Shown here one piece after another: positions 34,540 through 42,998 of a DNA stretch of 64,000 bases. Position numbers and translations under genes: made by a program. Each line of letters opens with the position of its first letter. The stretch's first letter is position 1. The notes beneath the pieces were generated by a model, which was not told the DNA's origin, did no database searches, and saw only the letters and a program-made list of their open reading frames with translations. Source of the DNA: Cohnella thermotolerans DSM 17683 (lineage in GTDB: Bacteria; Bacillota; Bacilli; Paenibacillales; Paenibacillaceae); the NCBI RefSeq assembly GCF_000429825.1, contig NZ_KE386955.1:174204-238203 (forward strand), given 5' to 3'.

Positions 34540-35106
34540 CTATTCCACGCGGCTTTTGAACGTGGCTGGCGCATGTGTCACGTTGGCGATGAAGATCGAG
34601 ACGTCCGCTACCGGAATGCCCGTCGTCGCCTCGATTTGTTCGGAGACGGTCTTCTGCATCTCTTCGGACAAGGTCGGAATCGGCGTTTCGCCGTCCACGA
34701 AGGCGCGGATCGTCACTTGCAAGCCGGATTCGGCGGCGCGTATGCGGGCTCGCAAATCCTTCACGCCGCGGGTGCGGGAAGCCGCCTTGAGCGCGATGTT
34801 CTCGACCGTCTCGACGGAGATTCGGATGTCGCCATGCTCCGTGCGCTGATTGATGGAAGGCGAATGGTTGCCGCCCCGTCTGACGGAGACGACGAAAAAC
34901 CGCAGGCTGATGAGCAGAAGCACGGCGGCGGCGGCGATGACCGTCGTCTGCACGACGGCGTCTCCCCCGGCGGCTTCCTCGACGACCGTGTCCTTCAGAA
35001 AGTTTATGTCGAAGCCTCCGCACGCGGCGACGATCGCCACGACGGCCGCCGCTCCGACCGCCAAGCTGTAAACGAACAATAGCAGCCTGTCCAACACTTT
35101 GATCAA
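34540..35106 (-). CDS. amaP: Alkaline shock response membrane anchor protein AmaP
   Basis: 188 aa. Two N-terminal transmembrane helices (about 6-30 and 52-72) are followed by a soluble domain with a Gls24-like region (ISVETVENIALKAASRTRGV...). AmaP anchors Asp23-type proteins to the membrane. The open frame runs further upstream, but the TTG at 35106 has GGAGGAG 7 bases before it. It lies about 150 bases after the Asp23/YqhY gene; that gap holds a CCGTCCCC/GGGGACGG hairpin (35170-35191). Confidence 0.85.
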   Translation of the reverse strand: MIKVLDRLLLFVYSLAVGAAAVVAIVAACGGFDINFLKDTVVEEAAGGDAVVQTTVIAAAAVLLLISLRFFVVSVRRGGNHSPSINQRTEHGDIRISVETVENIALKAASRTRGVKDLRARIRAAESGLQVTIRAFVDGETPIPTLSEEMQKTVSEQIEATTGIPVADVSIFIANVTHAPATFKSRVE

Positions 35107-35260
35107 CGGACGTCTCCTCCAGTCATGACAAACAAATGGCCCCCGACTTGCGGAAAAAGCGCCTGATGACCGTCCCCGCTCAAGGGGACGGCACCACGGC
35201 GCCGGCATCCGCTAGCCGAAGGCGTCGCGCCCGCCAAGGGATCAAACCTGAGCGGCCGCG

Positions 35261-35668
35261 TTATCGGACTCGCGTATGCGATTCTTCTTCCTCCGGCTTC
35301 TCAGCCTGCTTGAAATGCACATCGTGAATATGTACGTTCACTTCGACGACGTTAAGGCCCGTCATCGTCTCGATGGAACGCTTGACGTTGCGCTGGATCT
35401 CCGCGGCAATCTCAGGAATCTTCCTGCCGAATTCCACGATAATGTTGACGTCGACGGCGGCTTCGCGCTGTCCGACTTCAACCTTGACGCCTTTGGACAA
35501 ATTTTTGCGGCCGAGCAGCTCGGCGATGCCGGAAGATATGCCTCCGCTCATTCCCGCTACGCCTTCCACCTCGACCGTCGCCAGCCCGGCGATCACTTCG
35601 ATGACTTCTGGAGCGATTTGAATGGTTCCCATCTCGGTCCGTTCGTAATCAGGCACCAATGTTTCCAT
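35261..35668 (-). CDS. yqhY: Asp23/Gls24 family envelope stress protein (YqhY)
   Basis: 135 aa soluble protein. The conserved core IQIAPEVIEVIAGLATVEVEGV, then GMSGG and VDVNIIVEFGRKIPEIAAEIQ, is typical. In B. subtilis yqhY lies between accC and nusB and has been linked to control of acetyl-CoA carboxylase; the position is the same here. GGAGGAGG-rich RBS. Its promoter (35734-35762) starts the long operon down to ispA. Confidence 0.93.
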   Translation of the reverse strand: METLVPDYERTEMGTIQIAPEVIEVIAGLATVEVEGVAGMSGGISSGIAELLGRKNLSKGVKVEVGQREAAVDVNIIVEFGRKIPEIAAEIQRNVKRSIETMTGLNVVEVNVHIHDVHFKQAEKPEEEESHTRVR

Positions 35669-35697
35669 CTCTCAAATCCACCTCCTCCATGCGATGA

Positions 35698-35717
35698 ATG
35701 CCGCGGTCAAGCGGCAT
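35698..35717. repeat. Inverted repeat in the yqhY 5' leader
   Basis: ATGCCGC-N6-GCGGCAT, a perfect 7-bp stem with a 6-base loop, lies between the promoter and the ribosome binding site. It may be an operator or an RNA hairpin; no known motif was matched. Confidence 0.45.
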
Positions 35718-35733
35718 CCATTTCACTATTCAT

Positions 35734-35762
35734 ACTATAGCATTGCCGAAGATTTATGACAA
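35734..35762 (-). promoter_or_regulatory. Promoter of the yqhY-amaP-nusB-folD-xse-ispA operon
   Basis: Minus strand -35 TTGTCA (35757-35762), 17-base spacer, extended -10 TGCTATAGT (TATAGT at 35734-35739). A strong sigma-A-type match. Confidence 0.75.
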
Positions 35763-35785
35763 ACCTCGTATCCGTCGAACCGATT

Positions 35786-37153
35786 TTAACTTTCGAATTC
35801 GGCCGGATCGTTGATATCGTGCTCCTCCAGAAACTTGATATCGAAGGTGCCCTTGTTGAAAATCGGGTGCTCGAGCAGCTTCAGATGGAACGGAATCGTC
35901 GTTTTGACGCCTTCCACCATAAATTCGCCGAGCGCACGCCGGCCGCGGGCGATCGCTTCGGCGCGGGTCGGCGCCCACACGATCAGCTTGGCGACCATCG
36001 AATCGTAGTGCGGCGAAATCATATATTGCGGATAAGCGCCGCTGTCCACGCGCACGCCGGGGCCTCCCGGCGGCAAATAGAAGCCGATTCGGCCGGGAGA
36101 CGGCATAAAGTTGCGGTCCGGGTCCTCCGCGTTGATGCGGAATTCGATCGCGCAGCCGTCGAAACGGACTTGGTCCTGGGTGAAGGAGAGCGGATTGCCT
36201 TCCGCGATCGAGATCATTTCCTTGATCAGATCGATGCCCGTCACCATCTCGGTGACCGGATGCTCGACCTGGATGCGCGTATTCATTTCCATGAAGTAGA
36301 ACTGGCCGTCCGGCCCGAGCAAAAATTCGATCGTCCCCGCTCCGGAGTAATCGACGGCTTTGGCCGCCCGAACGGCGGCTTGCCCCATTCGTTCGCGCAG
36401 CGCGGGCGTCATGACCGGGCAGGGCGCTTCCTCGACCAGCTTCTGCCGGCGGCGCTGCACCGAGCAGTCGCGCTCGCCAAGGTGGCAAACGTTTCCATGC
36501 TTGTCGGCGATAATTTGAATTTCGACGTGCTTCATGCCCGTCAAATACTTCTCGAGATAGACGCCGGAATTGCCGAACGCCTTCTGCGCTTCCTGCTGGG
36601 CGGTCGTAATCTCGCGGACGAGCGCTTCTTCATCTTCCGCGAGCCGAATGCCGCGCCCGCCTCCGCCGGCCGTCGCTTTGATAATGACCGGATAGCCGAT
36701 CGAACGGGCGACGGCGACCGCCTCCTCGACGCTCTCCACCAGGCCGTCCGAGCCGGGAATGACCGGAACGTCCGCTTCCTTCATCGTCTGCTTGGCGACG
36801 GACTTGTCGCCCATCCGGCTGATCGCGTCCGCGGACGGTCCGATGAAGACAATGTTGCAAGATTCGCAAATGTCGGCGAAATCCGCGTTCTCGGACAGAA
36901 ACCCGTATCCGGGATGGATGGCGTCGCATTCCGTCAGCGTCGCGACGCTCATAATGTTCGTGAGGTTCAAATAGCTGTCTTTGGAGGCGGTAGGCCCGAT
37001 GCAGTACGCTTCGTCGGCCAGGCGGACGTGAAGCGATTCGCGGTCCGCTTCGGAATAAACCGCCACGGTCGCGATGCCGAGCTCCCGGCACGCGCGAATG
37101 ATGCGGACGGCGATCTCGCCGCGGTTCGCCACCAATATCTTCTGAATTTTCAA
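35786..37153 (-). CDS. accC: Acetyl-CoA carboxylase biotin carboxylase subunit
   Basis: 455 aa ATP-grasp enzyme that carboxylates biotin on AccB. It begins [20 protein letters not shown]; the Gly-rich ATP loop [14 protein letters not shown] is near 160, and [21 protein letters not shown] is the catalytic core. It follows accB with a 62-base gap and precedes yqhY, as in Bacillus. Confidence 0.97.
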   Translation of the reverse strand: MKIQKILVANRGEIAVRIIRACRELGIATVAVYSEADRESLHVRLADEAYCIGPTASKDSYLNLTNIMSVATLTECDAIHPGYGFLSENADFADICESCNIVFIGPSADAISRMGDKSVAKQTMKEADVPVIPGSDGLVESVEEAVAVARSIGYPVIIKATAGGGGRGIRLAEDEEALVREITTAQQEAQKAFGNSGVYLEKYLTGMKHVEIQIIADKHGNVCHLGERDCSVQRRRQKLVEEAPCPVMTPALRERMGQAAVRAAKAVDYSGAGTIEFLLGPDGQFYFMEMNTRIQVEHPVTEMVTGIDLIKEMISIAEGNPLSFTQDQVRFDGCAIEFRINAEDPDRNFMPSPGRIGFYLPPGGPGVRVDSGAYPQYMISPHYDSMVAKLIVWAPTRAEAIARGRRALGEFMVEGVKTTIPFHLKLLEHPIFNKGTFDIKFLEEHDINDPAEFES

Positions 37154-37215
37154 GGCAAGAAATCCCCCTTTGATGTCACCGGCGTCTCTTTAAAAAGCTT
37201 AAGCACAATCGACGA

Positions 37216-37707
37216 TTATTCCGGCTTGACGAGGAACAGCGGCTGGCCGAATTCGACAAGCTGGCCGTTCTCGACCAGAATCTCGACGATTTCGCCTCTC
37301 ACTTCCGCTTCCAGAGGGTTCATCAGCTTCATCGCTTCCAGAATGCAGACGACCGTTTTCTCCGTCACTTTGTCGCCCGTATGGACGAAAGGCGGCGCGT
37401 CCGGAGACGGCGCGCGGTAGAACGTTCCGACCATCGGGGAGACGATCGTATGAAGTCCGGCCCGGCTTGCCGCCGCTCCGTCGGATTCAGGCGCCGCAGT
37501 TGCGGGCTCCGGAGACGCGGCGGGAGCGGGAGCGGCCGGTGCGGGAACGTATGCCGGCGCGATCGGCGCGGCCTGCACGTTGACGACTTCCGTCTTGCCC
37601 GGCTTGCGGATCGCCAGCTTGGCTCCTTCGTTCTCGATCTCCAATTCATGAATGGACGTTTGATCCACCAATTTGATCAGTTCTTTGATTTCACTCAGCT
37701 TGAACAT
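37216..37707 (-). CDS. accB: Biotin carboxyl carrier protein AccB
   Basis: 163 aa. An N-terminal helical segment, an Ala/Pro-rich linker (about residues 45-80) and a C-terminal biotinyl domain with the biotin Lys127 in [10 protein letters not shown]. It accepts carboxylate from AccC for malonyl-CoA synthesis. A TATAAT at 37776-37781 on the minus strand is the likely -10, with no clear -35. Confidence 0.96.
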   Translation of the reverse strand: MFKLSEIKELIKLVDQTSIHELEIENEGAKLAIRKPGKTEVVNVQAAPIAPAYVPAPAAPAPAASPEPATAAPESDGAAASRAGLHTIVSPMVGTFYRAPSPDAPPFVHTGDKVTEKTVVCILEAMKLMNPLEAEVRGEIVEILVENGQLVEFGQPLFLVKPE

Positions 37708-37775
37708 GTTTTTCGGACACTCCTTGGCTTGGGGGTTCCCGTTAAGGCATTTTCCATCGTTCGTATAACAGAGTT

Positions 37776-37781
37776 ATTATA
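37776..37781 (-). promoter_or_regulatory. Likely -10 element of the accBC promoter
   Basis: TATAAT 69 bases upstream of the accB ATG in an AT-rich patch inside otherwise GC-rich DNA. No convincing -35 at 16-18 bases. Confidence 0.4.
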
Positions 37782-37789
37782 ACACAAGA

Positions 37790-38249
37790 GAGAGTCACGT
37801 CCACCCTCGCGCGCCCAAGTTTTGCCGGGGGACGTTCCGGGCTGGAGGCGCCTCGGTCCATGTCCGCTGCTCCGCCGGGAAATTTTTCGCGTCCCGGGCC
37901 TTTTTTCGCGGCTCCTCCCACTATCCCATCCCCTAAGGATAAGACCGGACAAACGGGATGGCGAAGGGGGATTGCAAAGGCCCGATGGGAGACCAGTGGA
38001 GGCGCCGAAGATGATTGCGGATGACGAAGGGAGACAAACGAATATACCGGAGGCAACAGGTAAGCCGCAGCCCGCCGTTCCTCCCGTTTCGCCTTTCGCA
38101 ACCTATCCTCACCTGCTCCCTGCGCCCGGCAGTCCTTTGCCTGACCGACAGGGATAATGGGATGGGGTCCTGCAACGGACACAACGAAGCGTAGAAGCCC
38201 CTGCCCGGCGAAGCCGACCGTGCGCCGAACCGGCCGACGTCCGGCGGAA
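37790..38249. other. Long intergenic region between spoIIIAH and accB
   Basis: No recognised gene in about 460 bases. On the plus strand ATG at 38011 has GGAGG 8 bases upstream and opens 48 Pro-rich codons to 38157; a short upstream frame (from 37962) ends in an ATGA overlap with it. Opposing frames are equally open, so base composition alone could explain both. The accB promoter lies on the accB side and the spoIIIA terminator on the other. Confidence 0.4.
38011..38157 (+). CDS. Possible 48-residue Pro-rich small ORF
   Basis: It starts MIADDEGRQTNIPEATG and continues with a Pro-rich segment (PAVPPVSPFATYPHLLPAPG). The RBS GGAGG at an 8-base spacing is good and the start overlaps the stop of an 18-codon frame. 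It has no recognisable domain and stands alone on the plus strand between minus-strand operons. It may be chance. Confidence 0.2.
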   Translation: MIADDEGRQTNIPEATGKPQPAVPPVSPFATYPHLLPAPGSPLPDRQG

Positions 38250-38287
38250 CAAAAGCCGAAGAGCCCGGTTGCCCGGGCTCATTCGGC
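38250..38287 (-). terminator. Terminator of the spoIIIA operon
   Basis: Minus strand GCCGAA-TGA-GCCCGGG...CCGGGC-TC-TTCGGC hairpin followed by TTTTG, 4 bases after the spoIIIAH stop. Confidence 0.85.
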
Positions 38288-38290
38288 GAA

Positions 38291-39112
38291 TTACGGATTG
38301 GCGATGTATTGGACGGTGACGCGATCCGGCGCGACGCCCAGCTCCTTGGTGGCCGTCTCCACGATGCTGACCGCCTGGGTTTTATCGAGCTTGTCGGCCT
38401 GCACGACAACTTTGAAGTTGCTGTTGTCTTCTTGTTCGACGACGGCGTTCTCGTATTCGCTCAGCAGCTTCTCTTCCAGGCTGGAAATGCGCTCTTCGGT
38501 CGCTTCCAGCCGGCTCAGATCCGCCGAAGCGGCTTCGGTCTCGTCCCGGGTATGCTTGCTTGTGTCGGCGACGATGGCGTTCAGCCTTTCTTCCTCCCGG
38601 TCGAATTGCTCCTGTCTTTTCAACTGAATATCGTCGAAATAAGCTCGGCCCGTCAGGTTGTTCATTTGCTCGAGCACCGCTTGGTCGTCCTGTCCGCCGG
38701 AAGTGGCCTGGCCGTCCGAAGGCTGAGCGTTCTTGTCGGTATTGCCGCCCGTGGCTTCCGCCGACGTTTTGTCCGTCGCTTCGCCGGCCGCTTTACCGTC
38801 GTCCGTTTGCGCGCCTTGGTCCGCCGTCGCCGCGTTGTCGGAAGTAGCCGACGCGTCCTTGTCCGTTCCCGCCTGCGAGGAATTCGCGTCCGTGCCGACA
38901 TCCGCTCCGGAGGCGCCGTCGACTTCGGTAACCTGCACGCCTTCCGCGTTCGTCTTGGACGTGCCGGCCGAACCGGTCGCCTGATATCCGCCGGCTTTGT
39001 CGGCGGTTTGCGTGGCGGGCGTCACGTCTTCCGTGAACAAGTAGTACGCCGATAAAATGACCATCAAGCTCAGCATCGAAACCAGCCAAATGGTTTGCCT
39101 TCTGTTGTTCAT
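38291..39112 (-). CDS. spoIIIAH: Stage III sporulation protein AH
   Basis: Mother-cell membrane protein that pairs with SpoIIQ across the intermembrane space to form the feeding channel. It is 273 aa, about 55 longer than in B. subtilis. One N-terminal transmembrane helix (TIWLVSMLSLMVILSAYYLF) is followed by an unusually long Ala/Thr/Asp/Gly-rich linker (about residues 30-140), then the conserved EscJ/FliF-like domain (RAYFDDIQLKRQEQFD...VVQADKLDKTQAVSIV). Last gene of the operon, ahead of a strong terminator. Confidence 0.93.
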   Translation of the reverse strand: MNNRRQTIWLVSMLSLMVILSAYYLFTEDVTPATQTADKAGGYQATGSAGTSKTNAEGVQVTEVDGASGADVGTDANSSQAGTDKDASATSDNAATADQGAQTDDGKAAGEATDKTSAEATGGNTDKNAQPSDGQATSGGQDDQAVLEQMNNLTGRAYFDDIQLKRQEQFDREEERLNAIVADTSKHTRDETEAASADLSRLEATEERISSLEEKLLSEYENAVVEQEDNSNFKVVVQADKLDKTQAVSIVETATKELGVAPDRVTVQYIANP

Positions 39113-39148
39113 AAACGCATAACCTCCCGAATCGAGTTGATAAAACGT

Positions 39149-39805
39149 TTATTGCTTGCGCGGCACGACGGAGATCCGATGGGTCGGAACGTCGAGTCCC
39201 CGGGCGACGGCTTCGGCGATGAGCCGGTGAACGGTCGCGTTCTCCGCCCCTTTGGCGACGATCAAGACGCCGCGGACTTTCGGCTTTACCTTCTTGACGA
39301 CGATCGGAGACTGTCCTCCCGACACTTCGTACAGCACGACTTGGCCTTCCTTGTTAATGTCGGTTATATGGCGGGTGGCGCCGTTGCGGTCCGTCTCGTT
39401 CGTAATTTGCTGGGTCTCCTTCTCGTTCAACTGCACGACGGTCTCTTCGGTCGAATCCACGCTTACCATCACATCCACCGTGCCGACGCCGACGATATTT
39501 TCCAGCATCTGCTTCAGCCGGCTCTCCAGCGAGGATTCGATGTCGAGGAATGGATCTTTGCTGTCGTCTCCGCCCCCCGTCAGGAACGTCTCTTGCTGCT
39601 GCCCCGGCGCGTCGCCGTCCCCGGGCGGGGAGATGTCGGGGGAGCGGGACGGATCCACCGCCTTGACGTTGAGGAGAGAAGCGACCAGCAACAAGGCAGC
39701 GCCGATGAGCCCGATCAGGACCAGCCACCGGAACGCCTTGACGCGGCGGGGTCCTCCCGGACCTCCTCCGATGAACGATTCCAGCTGCTGCAGCCATTTG
39801 GCCAT
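39149..39805 (-). CDS. spoIIIAG: Stage III sporulation protein AG
   Basis: 218 aa mother-cell ring protein of the SpoIIIA-SpoIIQ channel. One transmembrane helix (FRWLVLIGLIGAALLLVASLL) near 30-50, a Pro/Gly-rich loop, then the ring-building domain with LKQMLENIVGVGTVDVMVSV and the C-terminal GVLIVAKGAENATVHRLI. GGGAGG 9 bases before the ATG at 39805 decides the start over a longer frame. It lies 16 bases after spoIIIAF. Confidence 0.93.
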   Translation of the reverse strand: MAKWLQQLESFIGGGPGGPRRVKAFRWLVLIGLIGAALLLVASLLNVKAVDPSRSPDISPPGDGDAPGQQQETFLTGGGDDSKDPFLDIESSLESRLKQMLENIVGVGTVDVMVSVDSTEETVVQLNEKETQQITNETDRNGATRHITDINKEGQVVLYEVSGGQSPIVVKKVKPKVRGVLIVAKGAENATVHRLIAEAVARGLDVPTHRISVVPRKQ

Positions 39806-39821
39806 GCGGCTTCCCCTCCCT

Positions 39822-40532
39822 TCAATAAGACGCGCCGGATGCATCCAGCCATACCCTTACCTGATCCTGCCCGATGCCGAACCGATTGGACAGAAGCTCC
39901 GCGACGCGGCGGAACAGCTCGCCGTCGGCCGGCTGCGCGGCATCCGCCTCGTCGGCCCCGGCCGGGACATCCCGGCCGTCCGCGCCGATGTCGATATCCA
40001 CCGGAGCGACCGGCTCGACGGGCTCGACGTCGGCGATTGCGCCGGTCGCCTTCCCCTTGCCGGACGTCCCGGGCTGCCCGTCCTCCGCCGCCAGCACGAG
40101 CTCGACTTCAGCCACCTTGCTGCCGCCCGCCCCGTTCGGCTCCGTCTTGACGTCCACCGTCTTAACGGAGCCGATTCCGGAGCTTTCCACCGCCTGCCGG
40201 ATATCGGCGGCCAGCTGCGCCGTCGCGAGCCGTACCGCTTGTTCGTTTCGGGCCTCGCCCAGCCGGCGGCCTTCCGCCTCGATGAATTCAAGCTCGGCGG
40301 AGCTTGCGCCGGACGGCCATTGCACCTTCTCGAGGCCCGACGCCAGCTTCGTTCCGAAGTCGTTTCGGAACCATTGCAGGACGGGCGTCGCCACCGTCAG
40401 GAGCACGAACAGTCCCGCCACCAGCCTCACGTAGCGCTGCATCGTCCGGTTCGGAAGCAGCAGGTCGACCAGCGACGCGAGCAGAACGACGGCGACGACC
40501 TGCGTCAGCCAACCCGACAAGGCCGCGATCAT
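39822..40532 (-). CDS. spoIIIAF: Stage III sporulation protein AF
   Basis: 236 aa. Two N-terminal transmembrane helices (about 4-25 and 33-52) precede a soluble domain related to EscJ/YscJ ring proteins. The domain has an Ala/Glu-rich helix and a long, Asp/Ala/Pro-rich insert before the conserved RVAELLSNRFGIGQDQVRVWL end. Part of the forespore channel export apparatus. Confidence 0.92.
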   Translation of the reverse strand: MIAALSGWLTQVVAVVLLASLVDLLLPNRTMQRYVRLVAGLFVLLTVATPVLQWFRNDFGTKLASGLEKVQWPSGASSAELEFIEAEGRRLGEARNEQAVRLATAQLAADIRQAVESSGIGSVKTVDVKTEPNGAGGSKVAEVELVLAAEDGQPGTSGKGKATGAIADVEPVEPVAPVDIDIGADGRDVPAGADEADAAQPADGELFRRVAELLSNRFGIGQDQVRVWLDASGASY

Positions 40533-40554
40533 CGCTACTCCTCCTCTCCGGGGC

Positions 40555-41808
40555 TCAGCGTAGCATGACCGACGCGTTGCCCGCCGTCAGGATGATCGTC
40601 ACCGCGAGGAAGAACATCAGGCCTACCGAAGCCAGCGCGGCGAAGACGAAGATGAGCGTTTTGCCGATCGTCTGGAGGCATTGCACGATCGGCGTGTCGC
40701 CGAGCGGCTGCAGCACCGCCGCCGAGACGCTGTAGATGAGCGACAGCGTCAAGATTTTGACGGCCGGAAACGCGCACAGAAAGAGCAGAATGACGACGCC
40801 CGCGAGGCCCACCGCGTTTTTGACGAGCAAGCTGGCCGACAGCACGGTGTCGGCCGCGTCGGAGAACATGCGTCCGACGACGGGCACGAAGTTGCCGGTG
40901 ACGAACTTGGCCGTCTTCAGCGCGATGCCGTCGGCGACCGCTCCAGTCGCGCCCTGCACGGACAGCACGCCGAGGAACAGCGTCAGCAAGCCGCCGAGCA
41001 GCCCGACGCCGATGCTGCGGAGCAGATTGGCGAGCTGAGTCACTTTGTAGCGGTCCGTAATCGTGCTGACGAGATGCAGGACGGCCGAGAAAAACAGCAG
41101 CGGAAAGACGATCAGATGAATCAAGGTGCCCACCGTATGGATCATGAAGACGATGAGCGGATGAAGCACGGCGACCGTCGTAACGCCTCCCGTGCTGGCG
41201 AGCAGCGTCAGCAGCAGAGGCACCATGGCGAGCATGAACTGCACCATGTTGCCGATCGCCTCGGCGGCGTACTGGGTCGCGCTGCGGAAGCTGTTGACGG
41301 CGATGACGAGCAGCACCATGTACGCGATCGCATACGCGACCTTGCTGACCGCATTCCGCTCGAAGGCGTTCTGCATCGTCTCGAGAATCATCGTGAACAC
41401 CGCAAGCATGACGATGGTCACGACCAGCTTCCCGCTGTAGAGCACTTCATGCAGGAAAAATCGGATGAGCCCCGTCAGCGCGCTTGACAATTCCCAACGT
41501 TCCCCGGAGGGGAACATCAGCTGCCGGAGATCGGGCGCCTTCCCTTCCGGAAAGTAGCCCCCGTATTCCCCTCTCAGCTTGTTCCAAAATTGCTCGATCT
41601 GCCGCATGTCGACGTCTTCGGCTTGCTGCTTCGCCAATTCGTCCGCGAGTCCGCTCGCGTCCGTACCGGGCGCTGCAGCCTGCGGCGACGGGGACGGATC
41701 GGATTCGGCGAAGACCGCCGACGGAAGCCAGGATAGCAGAAGGGCGGAGAGCAGAAGCACCAGCGACGCGAGACCCGCTCTTCGATTCGGCGGAAGCTTG
41801 AGGCGCAT
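40555..41808 (-). CDS. spoIIIAE: Stage III sporulation protein AE
   Basis: 417 aa polytopic membrane protein, the largest SpoIIIA subunit. A cleavable-type signal (LVLLLSALLLSWLPSAVFA) is followed by a Pro/Ser/Ala-rich stretch, then about seven transmembrane helices, with the conserved GAVADGIALKTAKFVTGNFVPVVGRMFSDA. The ATG at 41808 with AAGGGGGG upstream is preferred to the GTG three codons earlier. Confidence 0.93.
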   Translation of the reverse strand: MRLKLPPNRRAGLASLVLLLSALLLSWLPSAVFAESDPSPSPQAAAPGTDASGLADELAKQQAEDVDMRQIEQFWNKLRGEYGGYFPEGKAPDLRQLMFPSGERWELSSALTGLIRFFLHEVLYSGKLVVTIVMLAVFTMILETMQNAFERNAVSKVAYAIAYMVLLVIAVNSFRSATQYAAEAIGNMVQFMLAMVPLLLTLLASTGGVTTVAVLHPLIVFMIHTVGTLIHLIVFPLLFFSAVLHLVSTITDRYKVTQLANLLRSIGVGLLGGLLTLFLGVLSVQGATGAVADGIALKTAKFVTGNFVPVVGRMFSDAADTVLSASLLVKNAVGLAGVVILLFLCAFPAVKILTLSLIYSVSAAVLQPLGDTPIVQCLQTIGKTLIFVFAALASVGLMFFLAVTIILTAGNASVMLR

Positions 41809-41838
41809 GCGCTTCACCCCCCCTTCCGCAGCCGCGCT

Positions 41839-42237
41839 TCATGCCGGCATCAAATTGAGAACCGTTTCGATAATGACGCTGATGATCGGCACCGCCATGA
41901 CGAGGATGAGCATCTTGCCGGCGAATTCGATCTTGGACGCGATGCTCTCCATGCCGGCGTCCCGGACGATCTGGGCCCCGAACTCGGCGACGTAGGCGAT
42001 GCCGATAATTTTGAGCATCGTCTTCAAATACACGGAAGGAATGCCCGAACGGTCCGCAAGCTCCTCCAGCACCGAGACGACGTTGTCGATCTTGCCGATC
42101 AGGGCCAGAAATATCGCGACGCCGACAAACGCGGAGAGCAGAAAGGCGAACATCGGCTTCTGCTCCCGGATGACGAGAATGAGCACGGTCGTTAGCAGCC
42201 CGATGCCGACAATCTGGAGAATTTCCACCGCTCTCAC
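41839..42237 (-). CDS. spoIIIAD: Stage III sporulation protein AD
   Basis: 132 aa, four hydrophobic helices, very close to the B. subtilis protein (IREQKPMFAFLLSAFVG, LIGKID, SVYLKTMLKIIGIAYVAEFG). GTG start; its RBS is weak (AGGTG) and a second GTG lies three codons on. Membrane part of the SpoIIIA complex. Confidence 0.94.
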   Translation of the reverse strand: MRAVEILQIVGIGLLTTVLILVIREQKPMFAFLLSAFVGVAIFLALIGKIDNVVSVLEELADRSGIPSVYLKTMLKIIGIAYVAEFGAQIVRDAGMESIASKIEFAGKMLILVMAVPIISVIIETVLNLMPA

Positions 42238-42260
42238 CTGCCATGATGGTCGCTAACCGT

Positions 42261-42464
42261 TCACTGAAACAGAAAGATCGTTTTAATTTCCTGGAAAAGA
42301 TCGTTCAACAATCTCACCACCATAAACAAAACGACGACGAAACCGATGACAGTGACCCAATGCGCCATATCCTCCTTGCCCATCTGCTTGAGCACGGTAT
42401 GGATCATGGCGACGATTATGCCGATGCCGGCGATCTGGAAAATCGTGCTGACGTCGATATTCAT
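42261..42464 (-). CDS. spoIIIAC: Stage III sporulation protein AC
   Basis: 67 aa with two transmembrane helices (FQIAGIGIIVAMIHTVL and VTVIGFVVVLFMVVRLL), the usual size and layout. It lies 15 bases after spoIIIAB. Confidence 0.94.
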   Translation of the reverse strand: MNIDVSTIFQIAGIGIIVAMIHTVLKQMGKEDMAHWVTVIGFVVVLFMVVRLLNDLFQEIKTIFLFQ

Positions 42465-42479
42465 CGATTCGGCCCCCTA

Positions 42480-42998
42480 CTACATCATCAGGATGACGAC
42501 CAGGGCGGCCCCCAGCACCCCCAGGCTCCGGCACAGCTTCTCGTACCGCTGCTGATCCTCTCTCGCCGCGGCCTCCTCCGTCTGCAGCTGCAGCATGGCA
42601 AGGCGGACATGCTTCAGCTGGTCCTCCCTGCCGCTCCCGCCCAGCGTGCCGCCGAGCCGCAGCAGCGCCTCCCGCTCGCCGCCGCGCATCGCGGTCGACG
42701 GCCAGCCGGATGAGAACGTGTTCTCCCAGCTCTCCCGCACCGTCACGCCGGTTCCCGCCCGAAGCTCGGCGGCAATCGCCGCGAACATTCCGGCGAGCGG
42801 GGGAGGAATGGCGAGCGAAACCCGATGCAGCGCGTCCGGGAGCGGGGTTTGCCCGTAGCCGATCTCCGTCTCAAGCCGCTGGAGCGCGTGCAGCAAATAG
42901 CGGATTTGCCTCGGCCTCTCGGCGAACCTTGCCGCTTGCAGGTAGCCGATCATCGTCCCGGCGAACAGCACCAGAACCGCTCCGAGCAGCTTAAGCAT
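42480..42998 (-). CDS. spoIIIAB: Stage III sporulation protein AB
   Basis: 172 aa. N-terminal helix (LKLLGAVLVLFAGTMIGYL), a helical-bundle domain similar to T2SS GspF (LLHALQRLETEIGYGQTPLPDAL), and a C-terminal helix. The ATG at 42998 lies within the spoIIIAA gene and overlaps its stop by 8 bases; the longer open frame inside spoIIIAA is a shadow. Confidence 0.92.
   Translation of the reverse strand: MLKLLGAVLVLFAGTMIGYLQAARFAERPRQIRYLLHALQRLETEIGYGQTPLPDALHRVSLAIPPPLAGMFAAIAAELRAGTGVTVRESWENTFSSGWPSTAMRGGEREALLRLGGTLGGSGREDQLKHVRLAMLQLQTEEAAAREDQQRYEKLCRSLGVLGAALVVILMM

Noticed and set aside
37742-38182. Minus-strand 146-codon frame between spoIIIAH and accB
   Set aside because: It would run through the accB promoter and nearly into the gene, with no RBS or domain.
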